In this document: piece after piece, positions 47,310 through 57,173 of the stretch
How the letters are laid out: every line of letters begins with the position of its first letter
Numbering within the stretch: position 1 is the first letter of the stretch
Assembly (NCBI GenBank): GCA_002730525.1
Contig: PCAK01000028.1
Span: 1 to 64,000 of the forward strand
Direction: 5' to 3'
From: Acidobacteriota bacterium
Lineage (GTDB): Bacteria; Acidobacteriota; Vicinamibacteria; Vicinamibacterales; UBA823
Length of the DNA: 64,000 nucleotides
Position numbers and translations under genes: made by a program
The notes under the pieces: model-generated
What the model saw: only the letters and a program-made list of their open reading frames with translations
The model's database searches: none
What the model was told of the DNA's origin: nothing

Positions 47310-49439
47310 CTACAGGCCGAGGGCGCTGGCCAGGAACGTCCACTGGTCAGCCAGCGCCTCGATCCGCATCCAGATCGGCGTCCCGGCGCCGTGGCCCGCG
47401 CGGGTCTCCACCCTGACCAGCACCGGATTCGCACAGCCCTGGGCGTACTGGAGCGCCGCGCCGAACTTGAAGCTGTGCCACGGCACGACTCGATCGTCGT
47501 GGTCGGCCGTCGTGACCAGCGTCGGCGGGTAACACACCCCCTCCGCGAGGTTGTGGTACGGCGAATAGTCCAGTTGGGCCTCGAACTCGTCGGGGTCTTC
47601 ACTCAGACCGTAGTCGGTCGACCAGTTCCGCGCGTTGGCGCTGGGCGTATGGTACCGCAGCATGTCCATCACGCCGACGGCCGGCAGCGCCGCGCCGAAC
47701 AGCTCGGGCCGCTGGGTCATGACAGCGCCGACGAGTAGCCCACCGTTGCTGCCGCCCTGAATCGCCAGCCTCGGCGTCGAGGTGTAGCCCTCGGCGATCA
47801 GCCACTCGGCCGCTGCGATAAAGTCGTCGAAGACGTTCTGCTTCTCGAGCCTCGTCCCGGCCAGATGCCACGCCTCGCCGTACTCCCCGCCGCCGCGCAA
47901 GTTGGGGATCGCGAGCACCCCGCCCATCTCCAGCCAGACCAGCCGGGCGACGTTGAACGACGGCGTCATCGAGATGTTGAACCCACCGTAACCGTACAGC
48001 AGCGTCGGGTGGCTCTCATCCAACTCGATCCCTCTGGGCGCCGTCACGAACATCGGAATCTCGGTGCCGTCCTTCGAGGCGTAGAACACCTGGGTCGTCT
48101 CGAACGCCTCGAGATCGACGCCGACAACGGGCTGCCGGAACAGGCTCGATTCGCCGGTCTCGACGTCGTATCTGTAGACCGTCGCGGGCGTCGTGAAGCC
48201 GGTGAACGAGTAGAAGGTCTCCGGGTCGTCCGGCTCGCCGCCGAAACCGCCGGCACTGCCGATGCCCGGTAGCGCGACGTCCCGCACCAGCGCACCGTCC
48301 TCGTCGTGTACGGCGACGCGCGCGTGCGCGTCGTGCAGGTACCGGGCGACGAAGTATCCACCGATGTGGCTGACACCCTGCAGCGTGTCGTCCGATTCAG
48401 GAATGACCTCCGTCCAGTTCTGGGGAGCCGGCCTCCCGACATCGACACCGATCAGCCGTCCCCGCGGCGCGCCATTGGTCGTCCGGAAGTGCAGGACATC
48501 GCCCAGGCTGCCGACGAACGTGTACATCGCGTCCCACTCGTCGAGCAGCGGCGTGAGTTCGGCGTCCGGATCGTCGAACCGGCGGAAGGCGATCGCGTTC
48601 ACCAGATTGCCTTCACTGATCCGCACAACGAGGAACCGGCCATCGTCGGTCACCGTGGCGTAGGGGTTTTGTCGCGTCTCACCCGGCACCCGGTAGACCA
48701 GCGTGTCCGCCGCCTGCGGCGTGCCGACCGCGTGACGGTAGATCGCCACCGTGGCGCCGCCGTCGCCTTCGCCGTCGGCCCCTTCCGGATACCGGCTGTA
48801 GTAGAAACTCTCACCGTCCGGCGCCCACGAAGGCGAGTTGAACTTGATGAACCGCAGCTCGTCGTCCAGGTCCTCCGCGGTCTCGACGTCGCGTACCTTC
48901 CAGGTTCGCCAGTCGGAGCCACCGTCAGACGTCGCGTAGGCGATAAGACGCCCGTCCGGACTAACCGACGTTCCGCCGAGCGACACCGTGCCGTCATCCC
49001 GGAACGTGTTCGGATCGACGAGGACGCGCGGCGCGTCATCACCGTCGAGCGACGTCGCCGTATAGAGGATGTCGTGGTTTTGCAGCCCGTCGTTCCGCTC
49101 GAAGAAATATCGCCCACCCCGCTTGACGGGCGGATCGACGCGCTCGTAGTTCCACAGTTCGGTCAGCCGTTCCACGATCCCCTCGCGGCTGACGTTCGCC
49201 GCGAGATAGGGCCGCGACAGCGCGTTCTGCGCCTCGACCCAGGCCGCCGTCTCCTCGGCATCGAGCGCCTCGAGCCAGCGATACGGATCGGCGACCTCGA
49301 CGCCGTGGTACTCGTCGACGTGCGTGCCGCGCGGCGACTCGGGATAGGCCAGGCCTGCCGGTTCGGACGAACAGCCGCTCGATCCGAGCAGGAACAGACT
49401 GACGACACAGGCGCCAACGACGCTTCGCAGCTTCAGCAT
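47310..49439 (-). CDS. Prolyl oligopeptidase family serine peptidase, lipoprotein
   Basis: A 709-residue S9A peptidase that cuts peptides after proline. A lipoprotein signal (LLGSSGC, Cys23) comes first. The early POP motif DPYRWLEALDAEETAAWVEA is followed by the propeller domain (about 75-420). The catalytic domain has LLYGYGGFNISMTPSF, GGGEYGEAWH, nucleophile GGSNGGLL (Ser near 563), acid in TTADHDDRVVPWHSFK and His in RAGHGAG. Length is normal. ATG 49439 follows AGGAGAG. It is probably exposed on the periplasmic or outer surface. Confidence 0.95.
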   Translation of the reverse strand: MLKLRSVVGACVVSLFLLGSSGCSSEPAGLAYPESPRGTHVDEYHGVEVADPYRWLEALDAEETAAWVEAQNALSRPYLAANVSREGIVERLTELWNYERVDPPVKRGGRYFFERNDGLQNHDILYTATSLDGDDAPRVLVDPNTFRDDGTVSLGGTSVSPDGRLIAYATSDGGSDWRTWKVRDVETAEDLDDELRFIKFNSPSWAPDGESFYYSRYPEGADGEGDGGATVAIYRHAVGTPQAADTLVYRVPGETRQNPYATVTDDGRFLVVRISEGNLVNAIAFRRFDDPDAELTPLLDEWDAMYTFVGSLGDVLHFRTTNGAPRGRLIGVDVGRPAPQNWTEVIPESDDTLQGVSHIGGYFVARYLHDAHARVAVHDEDGALVRDVALPGIGSAGGFGGEPDDPETFYSFTGFTTPATVYRYDVETGESSLFRQPVVGVDLEAFETTQVFYASKDGTEIPMFVTAPRGIELDESHPTLLYGYGGFNISMTPSFNVARLVWLEMGGVLAIPNLRGGGEYGEAWHLAGTRLEKQNVFDDFIAAAEWLIAEGYTSTPRLAIQGGSNGGLLVGAVMTQRPELFGAALPAVGVMDMLRYHTPSANARNWSTDYGLSEDPDEFEAQLDYSPYHNLAEGVCYPPTLVTTADHDDRVVPWHSFKFGAALQYAQGCANPVLVRVETRAGHGAGTPIWMRIEALADQWTFLASALGL

Positions 49440-49457
49440 GGCTCTCTCCTATGGGCC

Positions 49458-51665
49458 CTAGCGCGCGATGAGGTAGTCGAGCTTGACGACGAGCTGGCGA
49501 TTGCGGAGGAAGATGTCGCGTCCGAAGGTGTCGCGCGCTTCGTCGTAGGTGATGTAGAAGTCGCTGCCAAGCGTGTACCGCATGTTGAACCGGACGCTGG
49601 TGTTCACCTGGTTCGTCGACGAGTTGTACTGGATGAGGCTCCGGATCGTCGTGCTGGGCGACAGCGCGTAGTCGATTCGCAGGATGCCGAGGTTGACCTC
49701 GAACGCGCCGTAGGGAAGATCGACGTCGTTCCGGATGTAGCGGGCCTCGACCGCGAACCGACTGTTGGGGCGCAGCCCCAACGTGACGTTGTAGTCGGTG
49801 CGTGTGCCGCCGAAGAACGTCTGGGGCACGTAGCGCAGCATGTAGTAGAAGCGCTTCGACGGGTTGCTGTTGAACATGAACTGGGGCTCACCCCATTCGT
49901 AGGTGCCCGGCGGAATGATGACGCCGGGTGCAATCCGGAACGGGAGATCGAGCACCTCGAGGCGGTCGTTGTAGACCAGGTTGATGAACGAACCGTCCTC
50001 CATCTGGAAGCCGACCATGTAGTGGTGCCGGCGGGTCACGAGCCGATTGTTCTGGTCGGTCGTGTACAGCAGATTGTACATCGGCATCAGTGTCCGGATG
50101 TTCAGGCGCTTCGGACGTGGCGTCGGCGCGAAGTGGAGCTGCGTCGATCGGACGCCGCGCCGCGGCACGAAGCCGACTTCCGCGTTGAAGTTGTCCTGAA
50201 TGTCGGTGTACTCGGCCCACAGGTTCCAGGCCGGCGACAACCAGCCGACCCGGCCGTAGTAGCCCATATCGCCGGTCGTGATGTTCGGACTCGACGTCTT
50301 CGCCATGAACGAGTTGACCGAGAGGTTGCCGAACGACAGCGCCGTGTCGACGGCCATCGTCCGGTTGAAGCTCGAACCGTCGGCCGACTGCTTGTTGATG
50401 AACATCCCGCCGATCTTCGACTTCGCAAGAACATCGCGGCTGTAGCGCGAGACCAGGAAGTTCTCGCCCGACTCGCCGAACGCGTCGTCGGTCTGGATGT
50501 CCATCACCGCGATGTTGTTCCGCCCGGCCTTGCCGGTCAGCCGGCCGCCGGCGATGATCGGCACCGGTTGGCCGTCGTCCGATAGCCCGATCCGGCGGCT
50601 GAAGAAAAGGTCGGCGGTCTTGACGCGCGGCGTCAGCGCACCGACGGTGAACAAGCCGGCGTTCTCGAGGAAGAAGTCGCGCTTCTCGGGAAAGAACAGG
50701 CTGAAGCGGGTCAGGTTCACCTGCTGCTCGTCGACCTCGACCTGCGCGAAGTCGGTGTTGACCGTGACGTCGAGGTTCAGCCCCGAGGTCACGCCGTAGG
50801 TCATGTCGAGGCCGACGTCGCCGAAGCCGGTGCCGTCCATCTCGCCGGCCACCCGCTCGCCCTCCGCGCCCGCGACAACGAACGGCTTGATCCGCAGGTC
50901 GACGCCCTGGCTGAGCGACTCCAGCCCATCGAGCGAGCCGGCGAGGCTGACGCGCGTCAGGCTGTACGCTTTCGGAATTGGGGCCCAGAAGACCGACTCG
51001 TTCTTCCGGCGGATCAGGCGGCTGAAGTTGATGCCCCAGCTCTGAGTTTCACCGGGAATGAAGCGGAGCGTCCGCATCGGGATGGCGATCTCGGCAACCC
51101 AGCCATCCTCGGTCCGCCGCGACCGGACGTTCCAGACGCCGTCCCAGTCGATGTTGATGTTCGAGTTGGGCCCGAACCCGGAGCCCTCGCCCTCCTCGAA
51201 GACCTGCTGCTCGAGCTTCGCGCCCAGCGGGTTCGTCGCGAACATGTAGCCCGAGCGCGAGTCGTTGAACGTGTCGATGATGAATTGGAAGTTGTCCTCG
51301 TTGAGCATCTGCTGCGAATCGCGCCGCATCTCGGTCGCAATGATGCCGTTGGGATCAGAATCGAACGCGCGGACGCCAATGTAGAGGTTGCTCGAATCGT
51401 AGAGTATCCGCACCTCGGTCCGCTCGGTCGCCGCCTCGCCCTCGAGGGGCTCTTGCTGCGTGAACTGCTCGACCACGGGCGCGTCCTGCCAAACCGCCTC
51501 GTCCAGCCGACCGTCGATCGTCGGCGCCTCGTCGATCCGCAGGGCATCGACCCGGTGCGTGTCGCGGCTCGACGCCGACTGGGCGGCGCCCAGGACCGTG
51601 GCGGTCGCCAGCCAGACCGTGGCCAAGGAGAGCGCGCACCAATGACGGACAGAGATTCCTTGCAT
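49458..51665 (-). CDS. DUF5916 protein with N-terminal CBM9-like domain (outer-membrane barrel type)
   Basis: A 735-residue exported protein. The signal peptide is WCALSLATVWLATATVLGAA. The CBM9-like domain begins IDEAPTIDGRLDEAVWQDAP and includes ILYDSSNLYIGVRAFDSD. The DUF5916 region has NVTVNTDFAQVEVDE-type and FFPEKRDFFLENAGLF motifs, followed by many alternating beta strands and a C-terminal YLIAR, as in outer-membrane barrels. Members are common in Acidobacteriota and Bacteroidota and have no firm function. ATG 51665 is set by the signal peptide. Confidence 0.9.
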   Translation of the reverse strand: MQGISVRHWCALSLATVWLATATVLGAAQSASSRDTHRVDALRIDEAPTIDGRLDEAVWQDAPVVEQFTQQEPLEGEAATERTEVRILYDSSNLYIGVRAFDSDPNGIIATEMRRDSQQMLNEDNFQFIIDTFNDSRSGYMFATNPLGAKLEQQVFEEGEGSGFGPNSNINIDWDGVWNVRSRRTEDGWVAEIAIPMRTLRFIPGETQSWGINFSRLIRRKNESVFWAPIPKAYSLTRVSLAGSLDGLESLSQGVDLRIKPFVVAGAEGERVAGEMDGTGFGDVGLDMTYGVTSGLNLDVTVNTDFAQVEVDEQQVNLTRFSLFFPEKRDFFLENAGLFTVGALTPRVKTADLFFSRRIGLSDDGQPVPIIAGGRLTGKAGRNNIAVMDIQTDDAFGESGENFLVSRYSRDVLAKSKIGGMFINKQSADGSSFNRTMAVDTALSFGNLSVNSFMAKTSSPNITTGDMGYYGRVGWLSPAWNLWAEYTDIQDNFNAEVGFVPRRGVRSTQLHFAPTPRPKRLNIRTLMPMYNLLYTTDQNNRLVTRRHHYMVGFQMEDGSFINLVYNDRLEVLDLPFRIAPGVIIPPGTYEWGEPQFMFNSNPSKRFYYMLRYVPQTFFGGTRTDYNVTLGLRPNSRFAVEARYIRNDVDLPYGAFEVNLGILRIDYALSPSTTIRSLIQYNSSTNQVNTSVRFNMRYTLGSDFYITYDEARDTFGRDIFLRNRQLVVKLDYLIAR

Positions 51666-51696
51666 CCTCAACTGAATAGGATAACGCAGCGCGCGG

Positions 51697-54261
51697 TCAG
51701 GACTGAAACGGGCTTGTAAAGTCGGCAGCGGCGTCGAACAACCGGATACGCCGGAACAGCAGGTCGAGCAGGTAGAACGCCAGCGCCAGCGCGGCGAGAT
51801 ACGGCCAGAGGGCCACGGGCCGAACGGTTCGTGCACCGTCGTCATCAACGATCGTCTCGACCGACGGCGCGAAGACGCCACCCGTGTCGGCGGCCACGGA
51901 TTGCAGCAACTCGACGTCGACCGGGCGGAATCGATACTCGTCGGGATACGACGCCAGCAGCGACCGGCCGGCCTCGGCGCCGTCGGGCAACTCCACCGAG
52001 AACGCCTGGTCGCGCGCGGCGTCGATCGCCACGCTGGCGACGTACGAGCCCGGCCCGACGCGTTCGGTCTCGACCGCGGCGTCTCCGCCGTCGCCATCAG
52101 TCCAGCGGATCGTCGGCGGTGCCTCCGCCGGCCCCGCGGCCGGCGGCAGATCGACGGTGATCCGGGCCATGTCACCCTCGCGCCGCACCGACAGCGCGCG
52201 GGCGCGGTCGTCGGGGCCACGCATTGTCTCGCGCACCAGCTGCGTCCAGAACTTCCCGTATCCCGGCCACCGCAGCCATTCGGTCGCCCAGCGGTTCTTG
52301 ACGTCCGACGTGAACGCGACCGCGCGGCCGAGCCCGAACTGCCACCGCGCGAGAATCGGGTCGTCCTCGCCGGAAATGAGCAGTGCCTCGGAGGTGTCCT
52401 TGAGCTGCGTGCTGACATACCCGAGGAGCGGCGGGGAGGAAGCGAAGTCGATCCCCTTGAACATCTCGACCTGCTTCCGCACGATCGGGCTGAACGGCTC
52501 CTCGACGAGCGTGGGCTGGGCCGCGCGCCGCGTCTCCTTCGCGAAGATCTGCGGCACCTCCTGCGCGTCCTCGACGACGTAGCCCCGGCCCTTCCCCCAG
52601 TCGGCGATATTCGCGAGCAGCTCGCGATCGGCCTCCTGTCCCATGGCCACCGTGGAGACCGTCATGCCGGCCTCGGCCATCTTCGTGACGAGTCCCTCGT
52701 AGTCGTCCGGGTAGGTCCGGCCGTCCGACAGGAGGATGACGTGCTTCAGGCGGCCTTCGACCGGTTCGAGGCCGAGAAACGCTTCTTCCAGTGCCGGGTA
52801 CACGTTGGTGTGCCCGCTCGGCATGATCGTGCTGATCTTGTTCTTGATCCACTCGCGATTCGACGCGCGCTGGAGCAGTACCGGCCAGTCGAGACTGTTG
52901 TTGAACGCGACAACCCCGATCTGATGATGGTCGGCTAGCACGTCGACCGCCGCCTTCGACGCCTCCTTCGACAATTCGATCTTCTCGCCGACCATGCTCC
53001 ACGACTTGTCGAGCACGATGATGAGCGCGAACTCCTCGGGCCGCTCCTTCACCGTAAACGTGATCGGCAGCAGCGCCTCGAGCGCGCTGTCGGCGTAGCC
53101 TTCCTCGCCGTACATCGCATCGCCGCCCGCCATGACAAAGCCGCCACCCTGCTCGCTCACGTAAGTGGCCAGCGCCTCCATCTGGTCGGCCGAAAGCGCG
53201 TCGGCTGGCACATCGCTGAGCACGACCGCCGCGTAGGGCGCCAGCGCGTCGGCACCGCCCGGCAGCGACGCCGGCGTCATTGTCTCGACGCTCAGCCCAC
53301 CCGCCTCCAACGCGTCGGTCAGGAACTGCCGGCTCTCGACGTGGCCCTCGACGTAGAGCACCTGGGGGCGCTCGACGACGTCGACTGATCGGCGAACCCG
53401 GTTGTTCTGCGGCAGCGCATCGCCGGCGACGCGGAGGCGGACGACCAGCTCGGCGGTGGCGATCTCGTCGAGGCTGGCCTCGAGCGTCACTTCCTGCGGT
53501 CCGGCGCCGAGTTGAATCGACCGCGCGTCGAGGACTGACTCGCCGAGCAGGAGGTCGACGATCGCGGGCGCCTCGGCCTGGCCGTGGACGCGGACGGTGA
53601 CGGAGAACGGTTCGTCGACGGTCGCCACCTCCGGCATCCGGACGTTGTCGACCCAGGCGTCGCCCAGGTCGCGCGGGTCGAGCGGCATCGTGTAGACGGC
53701 GATCCCCTGGCGCTGGAGCGCGCCGAGGGCCTCGGTCAGCCTCCCGTCGGTCTCGTGACCGTCGGTCATCAGGACGAGGCGCTTCAGATGATTCGGCGCG
53801 AACGCCCGCGCCGCTTCGCGGACCGCCAGTTCGAGATTGGTCCGCCACGCCGCATCGGTAGCCGGCGGCAGCGGTGCGTCGATCCGGTCGCCGATCGCCT
53901 CGACGGCTTCCAGATCGTCCAGCGCAGTCGTCGTGCCGGCGAACGTCATCGCTCGCCAGTGATCGGGGCGGCCCTCGCGCGTCGCGGCGGCGATCCACTG
54001 CGACGCCGTCGCGGCCGAGGCAGGCGAGACGCTGGCCGACTGATCGAGCAGGTAGACGACCGACAACCAGCGCCCGGCGCGCTCCCAGGTCGGCTGCATC
54101 AGCGCGAAGGTCAGCAGCAGGAGGACGAGCGAGCGGGCGACCGCCTGCAGTGCGCGCTGGCGCGTCGAGAACCCGGTGAACGAGTGGTGCTGGATCCACC
54201 AGACCAGCGGCACCAGGGCCACCAGGACGATCGGCCAGTACTGCGCGACGGAAATGTTCAT
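51697..54261 (-). CDS. Large membrane protein with two VWA domains (BatA/BatB-like, GATase1-like module)
   Basis: An 854-residue protein. Two membrane helices open it (YWPIVLVALVPLVWWIQ, ARSLVLLLLTFALMQPTW). A first VWA-like region has VVYLLDQSASVSPAS. A glutamine-amidotransferase-like part follows (LYVEGHVESRQFLTDALE to YVSEQGGGFVMAGGDAMYG). A second VWA has an intact MIDAS start (IIVLDKSWSMVG) and VILLSDGRTYPDD. The C-terminal helix is LWPYLAALALAFYLLDLLF. It is the last gene of the MoxR operon and probably a membrane partner whose state MoxR changes. A hairpin array separates it from the previous gene. Confidence 0.88.
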   Translation of the reverse strand: MNISVAQYWPIVLVALVPLVWWIQHHSFTGFSTRQRALQAVARSLVLLLLTFALMQPTWERAGRWLSVVYLLDQSASVSPASAATASQWIAAATREGRPDHWRAMTFAGTTTALDDLEAVEAIGDRIDAPLPPATDAAWRTNLELAVREAARAFAPNHLKRLVLMTDGHETDGRLTEALGALQRQGIAVYTMPLDPRDLGDAWVDNVRMPEVATVDEPFSVTVRVHGQAEAPAIVDLLLGESVLDARSIQLGAGPQEVTLEASLDEIATAELVVRLRVAGDALPQNNRVRRSVDVVERPQVLYVEGHVESRQFLTDALEAGGLSVETMTPASLPGGADALAPYAAVVLSDVPADALSADQMEALATYVSEQGGGFVMAGGDAMYGEEGYADSALEALLPITFTVKERPEEFALIIVLDKSWSMVGEKIELSKEASKAAVDVLADHHQIGVVAFNNSLDWPVLLQRASNREWIKNKISTIMPSGHTNVYPALEEAFLGLEPVEGRLKHVILLSDGRTYPDDYEGLVTKMAEAGMTVSTVAMGQEADRELLANIADWGKGRGYVVEDAQEVPQIFAKETRRAAQPTLVEEPFSPIVRKQVEMFKGIDFASSPPLLGYVSTQLKDTSEALLISGEDDPILARWQFGLGRAVAFTSDVKNRWATEWLRWPGYGKFWTQLVRETMRGPDDRARALSVRREGDMARITVDLPPAAGPAEAPPTIRWTDGDGGDAAVETERVGPGSYVASVAIDAARDQAFSVELPDGAEAGRSLLASYPDEYRFRPVDVELLQSVAADTGGVFAPSVETIVDDDGARTVRPVALWPYLAALALAFYLLDLLFRRIRLFDAAADFTSPFQS

Positions 54262-54269
54262 CCCTTACA

Positions 54270-54385
54270 TGGGGCGCCTTGCGCCCCAAACCCCACGCGG
54301 CCCCTTGCGTGGGCGGCACCGCTCACTGCGGGATGCGGGCGATCCTCCGGATCGCCCCTTCGCGGGGCTGAAGCCCCGCGCCACC
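54270..54385. repeat. Four-hairpin intergenic array
   Basis: Four consecutive hairpins lie between two operon genes: TGGGGCGC-CTT-GCGCCCCA (54270-54288), CCCACGC with GCGTGGG (54292-54313, 8-base loop), GGGCGATCC-TCC-GGATCGCCC (54337-54357) and CGCGGGGCT-GA-AGCCCCGCG (54361-54380), ending GCGCCACC. The order and last hairpin match the element at 62960. Confidence 0.78.
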
Positions 54386-54431
54386 GGCTCAGGCTAATCC
54401 TAACTCTTGCTTCCTGCCTCATAGCTCCCAT

Positions 54432-56225
54432 TCACACCGTGATCCGGCGGTGGTAGGTCCACCACTCGAGCGCGGCGAGAGCCAGCGCCAGAGCCAGCAG
54501 ATAGGTCCAGAGCTCGCTCGACAGCCAGCGCCCGGGCGGGAGCTCGACCCTGTCGCGACCGGTCAGCGTCACGCCGTTGACGTCCGAGAGACCGGCCGGC
54601 AGGTTCACCGCTACGTAGGCGCGTGCCGCGCCCGACGACGCCACGTAGAGGCCCGGCGTTGGCGCCTCGAAGAGCGTGGCGCCGAGTCGCGATCGAGCGG
54701 GCACGTCAGCGCCATCGATCGTCGCCACCGTCGCGTCGGCCAGCGCCACTTCGACGGTGCCCACCGACCGGCGGAGCGGCCGCGCATTGCCCGCGAACCA
54801 GGTGAGCACGTTCTGCATGAACATCGGGAAGCTGGGACGCATCGCAAAATCGGAGTCGTCAAGCGCGAAATTCACCGAGACCCACCGCGGCGTCGCCGAC
54901 CGAGCCACGACAAGCGGCGTCTGGCCCGCGGCCGCCACGACCCGGGTCGCAGCATCGGTCGCAAACTCGAGGTGCCGCGCGCCGACGATCTGCACGTCGA
55001 GCATCGACACGAACTCCAGAATCGGGTGGGTCTCATCCCAGTCCGTGACGCCCGTTTCCGACGCCCGCAACGGCGCCGTCGCGTCCGAGCCGGCCAGCCA
55101 TGCCCGGCCCGGCGGCCGGAACAGCAGCACGGGCTGGCTGGGCTGAACGAGCGGCGCGAACTCGTCGAAGACGTAGAGGTCGACCACCTCGTCGCCGGGG
55201 TAGAGATCCGGAGTCATCACCGTGAGATCAACCCGCGCGTCGAGCGCCAGCAGCGTTTCGAGGAAGTCGTTGCCACTGGTGATCAGCGCGACGCTGAGGC
55301 CACGGGGCGGTGGCAGATAGTCGACCGCTTCGTCATCGACGGCGAGCGCATCGCCGTCGGCGGCTACCCGCGCGAGGATGGCGCCGCTCGGACTGCCTTC
55401 GATCGCGATCGTGCGGGCCACGACATCACGCCCGGCGACCGTGACCACCTCGGCCAGGCGCGCGTCGGGATCACCCCCGGCATCCATCTCGATGGCGATC
55501 TCGACCTCCTTCGCGTCGGGCGAATGATTCGCAACGACCAGCCGAATCTCTGAACCACCCCCATCGCCGCCCGCGACCACCTCGAGGTCGGCAATCGCGA
55601 CGTTGTCAGCCGGCTCGAAGACCGACAGCACCCGGGCCGCCCGCGGCAACGCGAGTCTGGCGATCCCGTCGGATACGACGATCACCTCGCGGTCGGTCAG
55701 ATCCAGCTGTGGAAACGTCGGGCGAGCGGCCGTGGGCGTCATCCGGTCGAGCGCGGCGTCGAGCTGCGACCGATCGGCGGTCATGGCCGTCGCCACGCGG
55801 CCGCTGGTGTCGGCGACCTGGAATCGATCGGCGCCACCGGCGTCGCCGATGAGACGCAGCGCGGCCTCGCGTGCGTGGTCCCACCGCGTCTGGCCGTCGG
55901 CCGTGGCCGCCGCCATCGTGATCGACGTGTCGACGACGATCACGACCTCCCGCGGCTCGCCGGTGATCGCGCCCGCTTCCGGGCGGCCGAGGGCCAGCGC
56001 GATGAGCAGGGCGATCGTGATGGCGAGCAAGAGCGACAGTAGCCGCCGCAGGCGTTCGAGCAGTGACCGGTGCTGATTGTCGACGAGCACCCGCTCCCAG
56101 AGCAGCAACGACGCCACCGCCACGCGCGGGTACCGCAGCTTGAGGAAGAAGAGCGCGATCACCGCCACGAGGGTGAGCCCGCACAGCCAGGCGACCTGCG
56201 TCGCGGTCAGCGCCAGAAACGTCAC
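54432..56225 (-). CDS. BatA-domain membrane protein with VWA domain
   Basis: A 597-residue protein. The N-terminal BatA domain has two helices (AWLCGLTLVAVIALFFLKLR, LSLLLAITIALLIALALGRP) around VAVASLLLWERVL. The VWA domain opens VVIVVDTSITMAAATADG, a DxSxT variant of the metal site. A long beta-rich periplasmic part and a C-terminal helix (SSELWTYLLALALALAALEW) follow. It overlaps the DUF58 gene by 4 bases and belongs to the MoxR set. BatA-type proteins are linked to envelope stress or aerotolerance; the exact role is unknown. Confidence 0.88.
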   Translation of the reverse strand: MTFLALTATQVAWLCGLTLVAVIALFFLKLRYPRVAVASLLLWERVLVDNQHRSLLERLRRLLSLLLAITIALLIALALGRPEAGAITGEPREVVIVVDTSITMAAATADGQTRWDHAREAALRLIGDAGGADRFQVADTSGRVATAMTADRSQLDAALDRMTPTAARPTFPQLDLTDREVIVVSDGIARLALPRAARVLSVFEPADNVAIADLEVVAGGDGGGSEIRLVVANHSPDAKEVEIAIEMDAGGDPDARLAEVVTVAGRDVVARTIAIEGSPSGAILARVAADGDALAVDDEAVDYLPPPRGLSVALITSGNDFLETLLALDARVDLTVMTPDLYPGDEVVDLYVFDEFAPLVQPSQPVLLFRPPGRAWLAGSDATAPLRASETGVTDWDETHPILEFVSMLDVQIVGARHLEFATDAATRVVAAAGQTPLVVARSATPRWVSVNFALDDSDFAMRPSFPMFMQNVLTWFAGNARPLRRSVGTVEVALADATVATIDGADVPARSRLGATLFEAPTPGLYVASSGAARAYVAVNLPAGLSDVNGVTLTGRDRVELPPGRWLSSELWTYLLALALALAALEWWTYHRRITV

Positions 56226-57109
56226 GTCAGGAACCTGTTCTGACGGAACACCTGGAGGATCACGTCCTCGAACGGCACCTCGGTCTGCGTGCGCACGTAG
56301 CCCAGTTGATACCGGGCGCAGAAGCGTTCCAGCTCTTCACAGAACTCGGCGTACACCTTCTTGTACGCCCCCAGCAGCGACGGCGTGGCGGCGATGTCGT
56401 GCGTCGACCCGGTCTCGGCGTCGACCAGCTGCAGATCGCCCCGCAGTTTGGGATCGGCGTCGGCCTGGCTGACGACGTGGACCGCGAAGATGTCGTGGTG
56501 CGAGAACCTGAGCATGTTGAGGCCATCCTCGAAGCCGTGCGGATCGAGGAAGTCCGACACGACCACGGCGATACCGCGCGGCCGCTTGCTGCGGCAGAAC
56601 TTCTCGAACGAGTCCTTCGCGTTCGTCATGCCGCCCGACGCCAGCTGGCCCAGGAACTTGAACACCTTGAAGATCTGCCCCTTGCCGCGCTGCGACGCCA
56701 GTTCGCGCCCCAGGTGATCGGTGTAGGGCGTCAGCGTCACACGGTCGAGGTGCGCGAGCCCGACGTAGCAGAGCGCCGCGGCCACCTGGCACGCGTAGGT
56801 CAGCTTCGTGGGATGGCCGTCGGACATCGAGCGGCTGCAGTCGACGAAGAGATAGATCGGCAGGTCCTCTTCCTCTTCGAAGAGCCGGAGCAGCAGCTTT
56901 TCGAGACGCTGGTAGGCACGCCAGTCGACCCGGCGGAAGTCGTCGCCGGCCGCGTAGGCACGGTGGTCGGCGAACTCCAGCCCAGACCCCCGCTTCCGCG
57001 CGCGGCGCTCGGCCCGGTACTGGCCGGCGAAGGCGCGCTTCGACACGATGTGGAGGTACTCGAGCTTCTTGAGGAACTCGCCGTCGAAGAGTGTCTCTTC
57101 GGTGACCAT
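56222..57109 (-). CDS. DUF58 domain protein (VWA-like, MoxR partner)
   Basis: A 295-residue soluble protein. The DUF58 hallmark AGDDFRRVDWRAYQRLEKLL lies at about residues 54-73. A VWA-like fold follows, with YLFVDCSRSMSDGHPTKLTY and VVVSDFLDPHGFE. DUF58 proteins are almost always encoded beside MoxR ATPases and are thought to be their adaptors or substrates. It starts 64 bases after moxR and overlaps the BatA-type gene by 4 bases. Confidence 0.92.
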   Translation of the reverse strand: MVTEETLFDGEFLKKLEYLHIVSKRAFAGQYRAERRARKRGSGLEFADHRAYAAGDDFRRVDWRAYQRLEKLLLRLFEEEEDLPIYLFVDCSRSMSDGHPTKLTYACQVAAALCYVGLAHLDRVTLTPYTDHLGRELASQRGKGQIFKVFKFLGQLASGGMTNAKDSFEKFCRSKRPRGIAVVVSDFLDPHGFEDGLNMLRFSHHDIFAVHVVSQADADPKLRGDLQLVDAETGSTHDIAATPSLLGAYKKVYAEFCEELERFCARYQLGYVRTQTEVPFEDVILQVFRQNRFLT

Positions 57110-57173
57110 CGCGAACTCTCGGTGGGTGCCGGCTGGGCGGCCGCGGGCGAACCCGCCACGGCCGACCGCCGCG

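Noticed and set aside
48306-50585. A 759-codon open frame on the plus strand
   Set aside because: It lies opposite the prolyl oligopeptidase and DUF5916 genes, which carry clear motifs; no family resemblance in the shadow.
54270-54385. Hairpin array considered as a CRISPR array
   Set aside because: No identical direct repeats with unique spacers of constant length; each hairpin has a different stem, and no cas genes are present.
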